Of a DNA stretch of 64,000 bases, positions 8,944 through 19,266 are shown one piece after another. Origin of the DNA: Pseudomonadota bacterium (lineage in GTDB: Bacteria; Chloroflexota; UBA6077; JAJPGT01). The notes under the pieces are model-generated. The model had not been told where the DNA came from and searched no databases. It saw only the letters and a list, made by a program, of their open reading frames with translations. Location of the stretch: the NCBI GenBank assembly GCA_021325655.1, contig JAJPGT010000029.1:1-64000 (forward strand), read 5' to 3'. Position numbers and translations under genes: made by a program. Position 1 is the stretch's first letter, and every line of letters starts with the position of its first letter.

Positions 8944-9645
8944 CTAGCCGTGCGCCGCGAGCGAGCGGCCCAGGGTGGCGAGCGCCACGTTGACCAGCAG
9001 CGCCAGCCCGAGCAGCAGGATGCCCAGCGCCAGCGCGAGCGCGAAGTCGCCCTTGCTTGTCTCCAGCGCGATGGCGGTAGTGAAGATGCGCGTCTGGCCG
9101 ACGATGTTCCCACCCACCATCAGGCTGGCGCCGACCTCGCTGATGGCGCGGCCGAACCCGGCTCCGACCGCCACCAGGACCTGGGGCCAGGCGGCCCAGA
9201 CCAGCTCTAGCCCCACCCGCCAGTCGCTGGCGCCCTCACAGCGCAGCGCCTCCGCCAGCGCCTCGTCCAGCAGCGAGAGCGCCGCCAGGGTGATTCCGGC
9301 GATGAGCGGGAGCGCGACGATGAGCTGCGCCAGCACCATCGCCTGGGGGCTGTACAGCAGGCGCAGGAAGCCGAACGGGCCGCTGCGCCAGAGCAGCAGC
9401 GTCAGCAGCAGCCCGACGACGACCGGCGGCATCCCCATGCCGGTTGTCACCAGCGTCAGCGCCGCCTGCCGGCCGCGAAAGCGCCGCAGGTGCAGCAGCG
9501 CCCCCAGGGGCACGCCCAGCAGCGAGGCGAGCAAGGTGGCGCTGGCGGAAACGGCCAGCGACAGCCCGGCGATGTGGAGCAGCTCGGCATCGGCATGTAG
9601 GATCAGCCGCGCGGCCGAGACGAATGCTTCCCCGAGCAGATCCAC
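8944..9645 (-). CDS. tupB: Tungstate-type ABC transporter permease
   Basis: 233 residues from GTG 9645, seven bases after the tupA stop; the longer frame to 9696 would overlap tupA. About five to six membrane segments. VTTGMGMPPVVVGLLLTLLL, ALPLIAGITLAAL and the EAA-like loop LRCEGASDWRVGLELVWAA are typical of tungstate/molybdate permeases, followed by GFGRAISEVGASLMVGGNIV, which is highly characteristic of TupB. It would form the membrane channel for the binding protein encoded upstream. No ABC ATPase gene is found next to it, so the ATPase must be encoded elsewhere or shared. Confidence 0.87.
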   Translation of the reverse strand: MDLLGEAFVSAARLILHADAELLHIAGLSLAVSASATLLASLLGVPLGALLHLRRFRGRQAALTLVTTGMGMPPVVVGLLLTLLLWRSGPFGFLRLLYSPQAMVLAQLIVALPLIAGITLAALSLLDEALAEALRCEGASDWRVGLELVWAAWPQVLVAVGAGFGRAISEVGASLMVGGNIVGQTRIFTTAIALETSKGDFALALALGILLLGLALLVNVALATLGRSLAAHG

Positions 9646-9652
9646 GCACGCG

Positions 9653-10567
9653 CTACCCGGCCAGCTCTTCTTCGCGCTTGCCCGCGTCGGGCACAAACAG
9701 CGACTCGCCGTACTTGTCCTTGCCGAACTCCCCGATCAGCCGTTGGGTGGCGGGATCGACTAGGAAGTCGGCAAACGCCTTGCCGCCCGCGGCGTTGATC
9801 TTCACATTCGGGAACCTGGCGGGGTTGACCGGCATCACGTGGTAGACGTTCAGCAGCACCGGATCTTTCTCGACCAGGATCGGGAGAGCGATCTTCTGCC
9901 GCCAGGCGAGCCAGGTGCCCCGGTCGGAGAGGGTGTAGGCCTGCTTCTGGTCGGCGATGGTGAGCGTCTGGCCCATCCCGGTTCCGCTCTGCACGTACCA
10001 GGACTGCCCCTTCGGGTCCAGCCCCGCCTGCTTCCAGAGCGCCAGCTCAAGCTGGTTGGTCCCCGAATTGTCGCCCCGCGAGACGAACGGCGCCTGCGCC
10101 GCGGCGATCCGCTTCAGCGCCTCCACCGCGGAGGCCAGCCCCTTAATCCGGGCCGGATCGGCCGCCGGCCCAACCAGCACGAAGTCGTTGTGCATCACCA
10201 GCAGCCGCTCGGTGCCGTAGCCCTGCGCCATCCACTGCGCCTCCGCGGCCGGGGCATGCACGAGCACCACATCTGCCTCGCCCCGTGCGCCGAGCGCCAG
10301 TGCCGCGCCCGTGCCGACGCTGATCGTCTTCACGCGATACCCGGTCCGCTGCTCGAACAGCGGGATCAGCACGTCCAGCAGCCCGGTGTCCTGTGTGCTT
10401 GTCGTTGTGGCCAGGATCACCTCCCGGTCGCTCCCCGAGCGTGGCACCGGGGTCGGCGTACTCGCCGCCCGTGTTGGCGCCGCCGCCGGAGCGGCCGGCG
10501 CGGGAACACAGCCGGTGGCGACCGCCAGCGCCAGCAGCAGCAGCGGCAGCAGCGCCCTTGCCCGCAT
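9653..10567 (-). CDS. tupA: Tungstate-binding lipoprotein of an ABC transporter
   Basis: 304 residues. The start ATG 10567 has AAGGAGG nine bases upstream. A lipoprotein signal (MRARALLPLLLLALAVATGC) is followed by a low-complexity Ala/Pro/Thr linker, as expected for a binding protein anchored outside the membrane. The mature domain opens with VILATTTSTQDTGLLDVLIP, the diagnostic oxyanion-binding start of TupA/WtpA-like proteins, and contains FVSRGDNSGTNQLE and SGTGMGQTL, other ligand-contact segments of the family. Known relatives bind tungstate very tightly; molybdate cannot be excluded. First gene of a tupA-tupB-nucleotidyltransferase operon. Confidence 0.9.
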   Translation of the reverse strand: MRARALLPLLLLALAVATGCVPAPAAPAAAPTRAASTPTPVPRSGSDREVILATTTSTQDTGLLDVLIPLFEQRTGYRVKTISVGTGAALALGARGEADVVLVHAPAAEAQWMAQGYGTERLLVMHNDFVLVGPAADPARIKGLASAVEALKRIAAAQAPFVSRGDNSGTNQLELALWKQAGLDPKGQSWYVQSGTGMGQTLTIADQKQAYTLSDRGTWLAWRQKIALPILVEKDPVLLNVYHVMPVNPARFPNVKINAAGGKAFADFLVDPATQRLIGEFGKDKYGESLFVPDAGKREEELAG

Positions 10568-10598
10568 GGGCTCGAGCCTCCTTCACAGGAATCCAGTG

Positions 10599-10604
10599 AT
10601 GCTA
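10599..10604 (-). promoter_or_regulatory. Candidate extended -10 for tupA
   Basis: TGTTAGCAT on the minus strand, about 32 bases before the tupA ATG, looks like an extended -10 (TGn-TAGCAT). No convincing -35 is seen. A TACACT sequence on the plus strand lies about 30 bases away. Confidence 0.35.
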
Positions 10605-10607
10605 ACA

Positions 10608-11125
10608 TGGCCGAGCCGCGGCTACACTCTCGGGGTGGCCGCGCGTGGAGCAGCAAGGGCGGTTAAAGAGGGGCCCCCGTGGGTGCGTCTCCAACACCAC
10701 GGGGGCCGGCGGAGGGGGGAATGTCCCCGCGGTCGTCAAGTCGGGCAGGTACTTGACGACGTTGCTCGGGAACCAAGTAAAGCATACGACTCCTAGTGGC
10801 AGGAAGAGTGAATAGTGTCTGAAGCGTACCTGAAAACTGCCTTAAAGGGCCTGTCGCGTCCCGCCTTGGGCTCGCCCGCGCGGGGGCTGTGGCAAACGGG
10901 CTTCGTCCAGCCAAGCAGGCAGCGGCCGGACGGCCTAGGCTTAACGGGCGGGTGTTGACCGCGGTGAGGATGATTCCCACCAGGCATAGCGGTACTCTAT
11001 TCGCGGCTGAACACGTGGTGTCGCTGGGAAGCGCCGGGCGAGCCCGGGCGTTGTCGAGAGTGTCCGACCACCGGGCCGCGGGCCGGCCCGCGCCGGAACC
11101 CTCCTCTTGGCGGAGCAGGTGATCG
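10608..11125. other. Non-coding region with strong hairpins; possible small RNA or leader
   Basis: No convincing gene lies in these 518 bases; the open frames have no ribosome sites and protein-unlike composition. Two clear inverted repeats are present: an 11-bp stem at 10672-10707 (13-14 base loop) and a perfect 10-bp stem at 10732-10760 (9-base loop). Read on the minus strand, the first is followed by TCTTT, as in a terminator. The stretch 10760-10850 is markedly less G+C-rich than its surroundings. It might be an untranslated leader of the antiporter gene, a small RNA or an attenuator ahead of tupA. No known riboswitch class was recognised. Confidence 0.4.
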
Positions 11126-12709
11126 ATGCCGGGGATCGAGCTGGTGCTCGGGTTGCTGCTGGCCGTGGCGGCTCTGGCCAGCCTGGCCCGCAAGCTCCAG
11201 GTACCCTACCCCATCCTGCTGGTTCTGGGGGGCCTGGTGCTGGGCCTGGTTCCGGGGCTGCCGCGCGTCCAGCTCGAACCACACCTCGTGTTCCTGGTCT
11301 TCCTGCCACCGCTGCTATACGTCGCCGCCTTCTTCACCTCCATTCGCGACGTGCGAGCCAAGGCCCTGCCGATCGCGGAGCTGGCCGTCGGGCTGGTGCT
11401 GGCCACCACCGCGGCGGTCGCCGTGATCGCCCACCTGGTCGTACCCGAGCTCGACTGGCCGGCCGCCTTCGCCCTGGGCGCGATCGTCTCGCCGACCGAT
11501 TCGGTCGCCGCGACTGCGATCGCCCAGCGGCTGGGCGCCCCGCGCCGCATCGTGACCCTGCTGGAGGGCGAAAGCCTGCTCAACGATGCCACCGGCCTGG
11601 TCGCCTTCCGCTTCGCGGTGGCAGCCGCGCTGACCGGCAACTTCTCGCTCGGCCAGGCCGGGCTGAGCTTCGTGCTGGTGGCGGCCGGCGGGCTGGCCAT
11701 CGGGCTGGCGGTGGGCTGGCTGGTCGGCGAGGTGCGCCGCCGCCTGGATGACCCACCCGTCGAAATCACCGTCTCGCTGCTGACCCCCTTCGCCGCCTAC
11801 CTGCCGGCCGAGCATCTGGGCGTCTCGGGAGTGCTCGCGGCGGTCGCGGCCGGCTTCTACCTGGGGCGCCGCGCCCCGCGCATGTCCAAATCGGACGCGC
11901 GCCTACTGGGTCGTTCCACCTGGGAGATGCTGGTGTTCCTGCTGAACGGGCTAGCGTTCATCCTGATCGGGCTGCAACTGCCGGTCATTCTGGCCGACGC
12001 GGCCAGTGGGTATGAGCACCCGGTCGCGGCGCGGCTCGGGCTGGGGCTGCTCATCAGCCTGGTGGTCATCGGGGTCCGCATCGCCTGGAGCTACCTGGCC
12101 CTGTACCGGCCCCGCTGGCTGTTTCCCTGGGTCCGCCGCCGCGCCCCCTACGCGCGCGAGCACGTGGCGGTCGTATCCTGGGCCGGGATGCGCGGGGTGG
12201 TCTCACTGGCGGCGGCGCTGTCGCTGCCTCTCACCGCCGACGGCTCGCCCTTCCCGGAGCGCAACCTGCTGATCCTGGTGACCTTCTGCGTCATCCTGGT
12301 GACCCTGGTGGGGCAGGGGCTCTCGCTCCCCTGGCTCATGCGCCGGCTGGGCGTCGGCGACGATGGCGCCGCCGCGCGCGAGGAGGCCCAGGCGCGCGAC
12401 GCGGCCCGCATGGCGGCGCAGGCACGCCTGGACCAGCTCGCGGCCGAGTGGCCCGCCCACCTGCCGCTCATCGACACCCTGCGCGCCCAGTACGCCCACC
12501 GCGCCAGCCACCTGGCTCCCAATGGCCGCGAGCCGCTCGACGAGGCGCACCAGCAGGAGCTGCAGGAGCACCGCCAGATCCGCCATGCGGTGATCGAGGC
12601 CGAGCGCGACGCAGTGATCGACCTGCGCGACCAGGGCGCGATCAACGACGAGGTGCTGCACTGCATCGAGCGCGAGCTGGACTTCGACGAGCTGCGTATG
12701 GAAGCCTAG
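11126..12709 (+). CDS. CPA1-family Na+(K+)/H+ antiporter
   Basis: 527 residues. About 12 hydrophobic segments in residues 1-410, then a cytoplasmic, charged, probably helical tail (about 415-527) with many Ala, Glu, Arg and His. The core motif AIVSPTDSVAATAIAQRLG contains the paired ion-binding/proton-coupling residues of CPA1 exchangers; LLEGESLLNDATGLVAFRFA and GMRGVVSLAAALSLP are other family signatures. It exports monovalent cations for protons at the cytoplasmic membrane. GGAG lies about 11 bases before ATG 11126. A 518-base structured non-coding stretch precedes it. Confidence 0.92.
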   Translation: MPGIELVLGLLLAVAALASLARKLQVPYPILLVLGGLVLGLVPGLPRVQLEPHLVFLVFLPPLLYVAAFFTSIRDVRAKALPIAELAVGLVLATTAAVAVIAHLVVPELDWPAAFALGAIVSPTDSVAATAIAQRLGAPRRIVTLLEGESLLNDATGLVAFRFAVAAALTGNFSLGQAGLSFVLVAAGGLAIGLAVGWLVGEVRRRLDDPPVEITVSLLTPFAAYLPAEHLGVSGVLAAVAAGFYLGRRAPRMSKSDARLLGRSTWEMLVFLLNGLAFILIGLQLPVILADAASGYEHPVAARLGLGLLISLVVIGVRIAWSYLALYRPRWLFPWVRRRAPYAREHVAVVSWAGMRGVVSLAAALSLPLTADGSPFPERNLLILVTFCVILVTLVGQGLSLPWLMRRLGVGDDGAAAREEAQARDAARMAAQARLDQLAAEWPAHLPLIDTLRAQYAHRASHLAPNGREPLDEAHQQELQEHRQIRHAVIEAERDAVIDLRDQGAINDEVLHCIERELDFDELRMEA

Positions 12710-12779
12710 CGTTCCCAGAGCCGCCCCGCATGCAACACACGAGCGTTAAAAGCGCCGATGTCCCAAGGAGAAGCGCCCG

Positions 12780-13952
12780 ATGTTCAGTGCCCGAGTCAGC
12801 CAGCTCACCGAATCGCCCACCATTGGGGTGCTGGAGCGCACCCGCCGCTTACGGCAGCAGGGGGTGGACATCGTCGACTTTGGGGTTGGCGAGCCCGACT
12901 TCGCCACGCCCCGCCACATCCAGGAGGCGGGCGCCCGAGCGATCCTCGCCGGCGACACCCACTATGTCCCAAGCCGGGGCATTCCGGCACTTCGGGAAGC
13001 GATTGCGCGCAAGCTGGAGACAGACAACGGGCTGCGCTATGACCCGGACCGGGAAATCATCGTCACGGGCTCCAGCAAGCTCGCCCTGGTGATCGCGGTT
13101 CTCACCGTGCTCCAGGCGGGCGACGAGGCGCTGCTGCTCGACCCGGCGTGGGTCTCCTACGACCCGATTGTGCGTCTCGCCGATGCAACGCCGGTGCACA
13201 TTCCCTTGAGCGGGGAGGAGCACTTCCGCATCAGCGAGGCGGTGCTGGAGCGCTGGCTGACCCCGCGGACGAAGCTGCTGATCCTGAACACGCCGAACAA
13301 CCCAACCGGGCGGGTTGCCAGCGACGAGGAGCTGGCGGCGATCGCCGCGGTGGCGCAGCGACACAACCTGCTGGCCATCACGGACGAGATCTACGAGAAG
13401 ATCGTCTTCGCGGGCTGGGCCCACCGGAGCCTGGCCTCGCTGCCAGGGATGCGGGAACGGAGCATCGTCGTCAACGGATTCTCCAAGGGCTACGCCATGA
13501 CCGGCTGGCGGCTAGGCTATCTGGCTTGCGACGCCGCGCTCTCGGCAGAGATGCTCAAGGTCCAGCAGCACGTCGTTGGCTGCGCCGCCTCGTTCGTCCA
13601 GACAGCCGCGGTGCAGGCGCTGCTGGGGCCGCAGGAGCCGGTGGAGGCGATGCGCCAGGAGTATCAGGCGCGGCGCGATCTGGTGGTCCAGGGGCTGAAC
13701 AGCCTGCCAGGGGTGCGCTGCTCGGCCCCGCAGGGCACCTTCTACGCCTTCCCGGATGTGTCTGGCTGCGGCTTCGCCAGTGGCGCCGCGGGCGCGGAGT
13801 ACCTGCTGGACCGGGCGCACGTGGCGCTCACGCCGGGCGAGGCGTTCGGCGCCGCCGGCCAGGGCCACGTCCGGCTGTCGTTCGCCACTTCGCGGGAGGC
13901 GATCGAGCGGGGCATTGCGCGGCTGGACGAGGCGCTGCGAGCCGTTGTGTAG
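12780..13952 (+). CDS. Class I/II PLP aminotransferase, aspartate aminotransferase-like
   Basis: 390 residues. AAGGAG lies about 9 bases before ATG 12780. N-terminal LTESPTIGVLERTRRL and VDFGVGEPDFATP are typical of the I-gamma aspartate aminotransferases. LNTPNNPTGRV, ITDEIYEKIVF and FSKGYAMTGWRLGY carry the PLP contacts; the Lys of FSKGYAMTG forms the Schiff base. The conserved arginine that binds the substrate carboxylate is present in HVRLSFATS. Probably exchanges amino groups between aspartate (or another amino acid) and 2-oxoglutarate. Monocistronic by spacing. Confidence 0.88.
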   Translation: MFSARVSQLTESPTIGVLERTRRLRQQGVDIVDFGVGEPDFATPRHIQEAGARAILAGDTHYVPSRGIPALREAIARKLETDNGLRYDPDREIIVTGSSKLALVIAVLTVLQAGDEALLLDPAWVSYDPIVRLADATPVHIPLSGEEHFRISEAVLERWLTPRTKLLILNTPNNPTGRVASDEELAAIAAVAQRHNLLAITDEIYEKIVFAGWAHRSLASLPGMRERSIVVNGFSKGYAMTGWRLGYLACDAALSAEMLKVQQHVVGCAASFVQTAAVQALLGPQEPVEAMRQEYQARRDLVVQGLNSLPGVRCSAPQGTFYAFPDVSGCGFASGAAGAEYLLDRAHVALTPGEAFGAAGQGHVRLSFATSREAIERGIARLDEALRAVV

Positions 13953-14079
13953 GAATGGCCGCTGCCATCCGCCAGCCGTGAAGCGAGCGCGGCACAGCCT
14001 GTGCGTACGCCTCTCTCCAAGCGAGGCGGGTCCACAGCGGGAGACGTGAGACTGGTGGGCCCGACGGAGGGAGACAACT

Positions 14080-14235
14080 GTGCTCTTGCTACTGCTGATT
14101 ATCCTGCTGCTGCTGGCGCTGGGCGGCGGGGTGTATGGGTACGGCCGGGGCTGGGGCTACATCGGCTGGTCCCCGCTCGGGCTGATCCTGCTGATCCTGA
14201 TCATCCTCGCCCTGACCGGCAATCTGAGCTTCTAG
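14080..14235 (+). CDS. DUF3309-like small membrane protein
   Basis: 51 residues from GTG 14080, with GGAGG about 8 bases upstream. Two hydrophobic stretches (MLLLLLIILLLLALGGGV and GLILLILIILALTGNLSF) flank a glycine/tyrosine/tryptophan-rich turn, YGYGRGWGYIGWSP. This is the layout of DUF3309 micro-proteins, which are widespread and of unknown function. It is isolated from its neighbours and a terminator hairpin follows about 130 bases downstream. Confidence 0.72.
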   Translation: MLLLLLIILLLLALGGGVYGYGRGWGYIGWSPLGLILLILIILALTGNLSF

Positions 14236-14590
14236 CGCTCGGACGGCACGACTGCACCGGGCCCCGGCGCGAGACGTCGGGGCCCGCAGCCACCTGGCGC
14301 CAGCGCTGATCCTGCGCAGTGCAGCGCTCCAGGGTATCGTCCGGGGAAGCGACGGCAGCGGTAGGTGCGGGCTGCCTGGCAGCCCGCTTTCCCTGCCGGT
14401 GTGTCGGGGCGAGTGCGACACAGCGATCATGCACCACCCTGGACGCGGCCCCGTTGCTCGGGAACGCGAGTCTCCGCTCGGCCGAAGGCGCAGCCAGGCG
14501 GGTGGTGGTGCTTGACCGTGGGCCGCTCGCGGGCGGATCATCTTCCCACACCGTGAGATCGACCAGCAGGTCTGGCAGGGAGTGGACGAG
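14236..14590. other. Intergenic stretch without a gene
   Basis: 355 bases between the DUF3309 gene and the acyl-CoA ligase gene. It holds a terminator-like hairpin at 14367-14390. Short open frames on both strands have no ribosome site. The last 30 bases supply the GGGAG ribosome site of the ligase gene. Confidence 0.6.
14367..14390 (+). terminator. Rho-independent terminator candidate
   Basis: Perfect 9-bp stem (14367-14375 and 14379-14387) with a 3-base loop, followed by TTT. It lies about 130 bases after the DUF3309 gene. Confidence 0.6.
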
Positions 14591-16198
<1,608 letters not shown>

Positions 16199-16242
16199 GC
16201 CGCGCTCGCCCGCTGAGATCGACTGGCTGCTGGAGGTGGCAG

Positions 16243-18165
16243 ATGGACGTGATCAACCCGATTGTCCGGAGCTGGCTGCGCGAAGGGGAGGAAGACCCGG
16301 ACCGATTCTGGGCACAGGCGGCGGAGCAGCTTCCCTGGTTCCGGCACTGGGACCAGGTGCTCGACTGGCAGCCGCCGACGTTCCGCTGGTTTGTAGGGGG
16401 CCAGACGAACCTCAGCTACAACTGCCTGGACGTGCACGTGGAGCGCGGCTGGGGAGGGCACGCGGCGCTGATCGCCGAGAACGAGCGCGGCGAGCGGCGG
16501 GTCTACACCTACGCTCAGCTCCTGTACGAGGTGAAGCGCGCTGCGGCGGCGCTACGCGGCCTCGGCATCGACAAGGGCGACCGGGTGGCGATCTACATGC
16601 CCACCTGCCCTGAGGCGATCATCCTGATGCTCGCGCTCACCCGCATCGGGGCAATTCATCTGGTGGTCTTCGCCGGCTTCGGGGCCGGGGCGCTGGGCGA
16701 CCGCATCCGCCTGGCCGCGGCGAAGGCCGTCTTCGCCGCCGACGCCACCTGGCGCAAGGGCAAGGAGGTCCCGCTGAAGGGGATCGTCGACGAGGCGCTG
16801 GAAACGGGCGGAAGCCCGGTCGAGCACGTGGTAGTGCTGCGCCGCTCTGGCGCCGAGGTGCCGCTGCAAGCCGGGCGGGACCTGTGGTGGGAGGAGTTCC
16901 TGGCCGGCGGCAGGGACCAGGACGACGGGCACGTGGTGCTGGAGTCGAACGAGCCGGCCTTCATCCTGGCGACCTCGGGCACCACCGCCAGGCCGAAGCT
17001 GGCGGTCCATACGCACGGCGGCTACCAGGTGCACATCCACGCCACCGGCGACTGGGTGTTCGGACTGAAGCAGCAGGATGTCTGGTGGTCCACCTCGGAC
17101 ATCGGCTGGATCGTCGGGCATAGCTACATCGTCTACGCTCCGCTGCTGGCCGGCTGCACCACCATCGCCTACGAGGGCGCCATTGACTACCCGGACGCGG
17201 AGACGCCGTACCGGATCATCGAGCAGAACCAGGTGAGCGGGATCTTCACCTCGCCCACCGCGGTGCGGCTGTTGATGCGCTACGGGCTCGAGCCGACGCG
17301 CCGCCACGACCTCGGCTCGGTGGAGCGCGTCGTCTGCGCCGGCGAGGTGCTCAATCCGCCGGCCTGGGAGTGGCTCCAGAAGGGGGTATTCGGGGACCGT
17401 ATCCCGGTGCTGGACCACATGTGGCAGACCGAGACGAGCGGGCCGATGGTGGGCAACCCCTACGGCATCTCGCTGCTCCCGATCAAGCCGGGCTCATCGG
17501 GCATTGTGCTGCCGGGTATCCAGGGGGCGGTGATGAGCCCGGAGGGCGAGGAGCTGGGTCCTGGCGAGAAGGGCATCTTCGTGGTAAAGCGCCCCTTCCC
17601 CGGGCTGACGGCGTCCCTGTGGGCGGAGCCGGAGCGCTACGGCCGCGATTACTGGCAGCGCATCCCTGGCAAGCTGGTCTACTTCACCGGCGACGCGGCC
17701 GCGATGGACGAGGACGGCTACGTCTGGTTCAGCGGCCGGGCGGATGAGATCATCAAGATCGCGGCGCACCGCATCGGGACGATCGAGGTGGAGACTGCGT
17801 TCCTGCGCCACCCGGCGGTGGCCGAGGCCGGGGTGACCGGCCGCCCGGACGAGGTGCGCGGCGAGGTGATCTCCGCGTTCGTGGTGCTGCGCCAGGGCTC
17901 CCAGCCGTCGGAGGCGCTCAAGCGCGAGATCCTGGAGACGGTCCGGCGCGAGCTAGGCCCGGTGGCGGTCATCGGCGAGCTGAACTTCGTCAACATGCTC
18001 CCCAAGACCCGCTCCGGCAAGATCATGCGCCGGGTGCTGAAAGCGGTGATCCTGGCGAAGGACCCGGGCGACATCTCGACCATCGAGGACGAGGGCTCGG
18101 TGGAGGAAGCGCGCGAGGCCTGGCAGCAGATGCAGCGGGAGCTGGCGGCCCAGCCCAGCCGCTGA
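16243..18165 (+). CDS. Acetyl/propionyl-CoA synthetase-like AMP-forming ligase
   Basis: 640 residues from ATG 16243, with GGAGG six bases upstream. An N-terminal ACS-type region (WFVGGQTNLSYNCLDVHVER) and the large AMP-binding domain follow the acetyl-CoA synthetase plan: WWSTSDIGWIVGHSYIVYAP, MWQTETSGP, YFTGDAAAMDEDGYVWFSGR and IIKIAAHRIGTIEVE. The C-terminal catalytic lysine is present in KTRSGKIMRR. Odd point: the phosphate-binding A3 motif reads TSGTTARPKLAVHTHGG, where typical acetyl-CoA synthetases have a TGKPKG core. Substrate is likely a short acyl group, but acetate itself is not assured. Confidence 0.85.
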   Translation: MDVINPIVRSWLREGEEDPDRFWAQAAEQLPWFRHWDQVLDWQPPTFRWFVGGQTNLSYNCLDVHVERGWGGHAALIAENERGERRVYTYAQLLYEVKRAAAALRGLGIDKGDRVAIYMPTCPEAIILMLALTRIGAIHLVVFAGFGAGALGDRIRLAAAKAVFAADATWRKGKEVPLKGIVDEALETGGSPVEHVVVLRRSGAEVPLQAGRDLWWEEFLAGGRDQDDGHVVLESNEPAFILATSGTTARPKLAVHTHGGYQVHIHATGDWVFGLKQQDVWWSTSDIGWIVGHSYIVYAPLLAGCTTIAYEGAIDYPDAETPYRIIEQNQVSGIFTSPTAVRLLMRYGLEPTRRHDLGSVERVVCAGEVLNPPAWEWLQKGVFGDRIPVLDHMWQTETSGPMVGNPYGISLLPIKPGSSGIVLPGIQGAVMSPEGEELGPGEKGIFVVKRPFPGLTASLWAEPERYGRDYWQRIPGKLVYFTGDAAAMDEDGYVWFSGRADEIIKIAAHRIGTIEVETAFLRHPAVAEAGVTGRPDEVRGEVISAFVVLRQGSQPSEALKREILETVRRELGPVAVIGELNFVNMLPKTRSGKIMRRVLKAVILAKDPGDISTIEDEGSVEEAREAWQQMQRELAAQPSR

Positions 18166-18313
18166 GCCAGGGGAGCGCCACTCACCGTGGCAAGCGGGAG
18201 TGGGAAGGCAGAGCGACCTCGCGGATACGGTGCCCGCGAGACCGGGAGCCCGGTATCCGGCAGGGAGGGCCAGTGGCGGCCATTGCGATGAGCGCGTGAG
18301 GTGAACTGGGTCG

Positions 18314-18527
18314 ATGATTGAGAACAAGGCACTCCTGCCCGGTACGCGCGTGCGGCTCCGATCAGCCTCCCACGTCCTCGAGCTCCCCGCACCGAGCGGC
18401 TCCATCGTTCGCCCCGACACGTGGGATGGCTACTCTGCCGGCGCGCTATCACGAGGCGAGTGGCGCGATCAAGAAGCTTCCGGAAATCCGCGAGGCTACC
18501 GACAATAGGGAAATCATTCGCGGCTGA
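18314..18527 (+). pseudogene. Probable frameshifted small gene of unknown family
   Basis: ATG 18314 opens MIENKALLPGTRVRLRSASH, ...GSIVRPDTWDGY, a sensible beta-rich start. The frame then turns into unrelated sequence. In the +1 frame, LPARYHEASGAIKKLPEIRE followed by ATDN gives a sensible acidic end, stopping at 18527. Together the pieces read like one small protein of about 70 residues that has lost several codons and its frame near 18430. Seen: two complementary plausible half-frames. Inferred: that they were one gene. The rest of 18166-18639 holds no gene I can support. Confidence 0.4.
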
Positions 18528-18639
18528 CACGTCTACCTCTGATACCACTCCTGCTGGACAGGCTCATGAGCAGGCTGACTTCCGCGGCGGAGCTTGGGCT
18601 GTCAGGTGTAAGGTGGCCGGGCGGAAGTCGGTGATCCGT

Positions 18640-19266
18640 TTATGGCGGGCGGAGCGCCGCGAACAGGTTGCGCGCGGCCAGGATGAACCCGGGGAGGGCT
18701 GGGGCAAGGTCGAGCTGATCCGCGCCGCGCAGTGCCGTGGGCTGGCCGTCCGGGCGGAAGAGCAGCACCGACTCGTCCTCCGAGTCGATCAGGAGCGCCA
18801 CGGCTACCCCGTGGCGGACGTGCTAGAGACAGCGCCGAGCAGCCTGGTTCACTCGCTGCTCGGGTGAGACGATCTCGACGGCAACGTCTGGCGGCTCCAG
18901 AAAGTCGTTGGCCACCTTGCCGTCTGGCAGACGAGGAATGCGCTCGGTGCGAGAGACGGCGATATCGGGAACGCGGGACGCTCCGGCAAAGGTCGTCCGC
19001 AGCTCGGGAAAGGCGAAGGCGAGCCCGCGCGGCCGGGCGAAGGCGTTGATCCGCTCGGCCAGGCTGAACTGGAGCACACTGTGCTGCCCCCGCGGCGGCA
19101 CCTTTTGTGTCACTACTCCGTCTTCGAACTCGAGCGCCGGCTTCTGCTCGGGCAGGCGGAGGAACTCGGCGAGGGTCAGCCGTCGCGTCAGCGCCAGGGT
19201 TCCCTCCTGGCGGACAGCTCCAATGGTACCAGGTCGTACCGCCGAGACCCCGCCGGCACCGCTCAC
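18640..19266 (-). pseudogene. Uma2-family (DUF820) endonuclease gene interrupted by an in-frame amber codon
   Basis: The first part reads RRLTLAEFLRLPEQKPALEF, EDGVVTQKVPPRGQHSVLQF and SRVPDIAVSRTERIP, with FLEPPDVAVEIVSPEQRVNQ, the usual Uma2 plan with a PD-(D/E)xK-like core. It ends at TAG 18825-18823 after AARRCL. Reading on in the same frame gives HVRHGVAVALLID, SEDESVLLFRPDGQPTALRG and ALPGFILAARNLFAALRPP to TAA 18640, which is the normal Uma2 C-terminus. One base change of GAG or CAG to TAG explains the break. The start is unclear: GTG 19266 lies inside the upstream terminator stem, while AGGAGG near 19205 precedes CTG 19197. Confidence 0.75.

Noticed and set aside
10663..11193. Minus-strand ORF through the region upstream of the antiporter
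   Set aside because: Protein-unlike composition, no ribosome site; the region looks like structured non-coding DNA.
18421..18867. Plus-strand ORF overlapping the Uma2 remnant
   Set aside because: Opposite to a clear Uma2 frame, no start signal.
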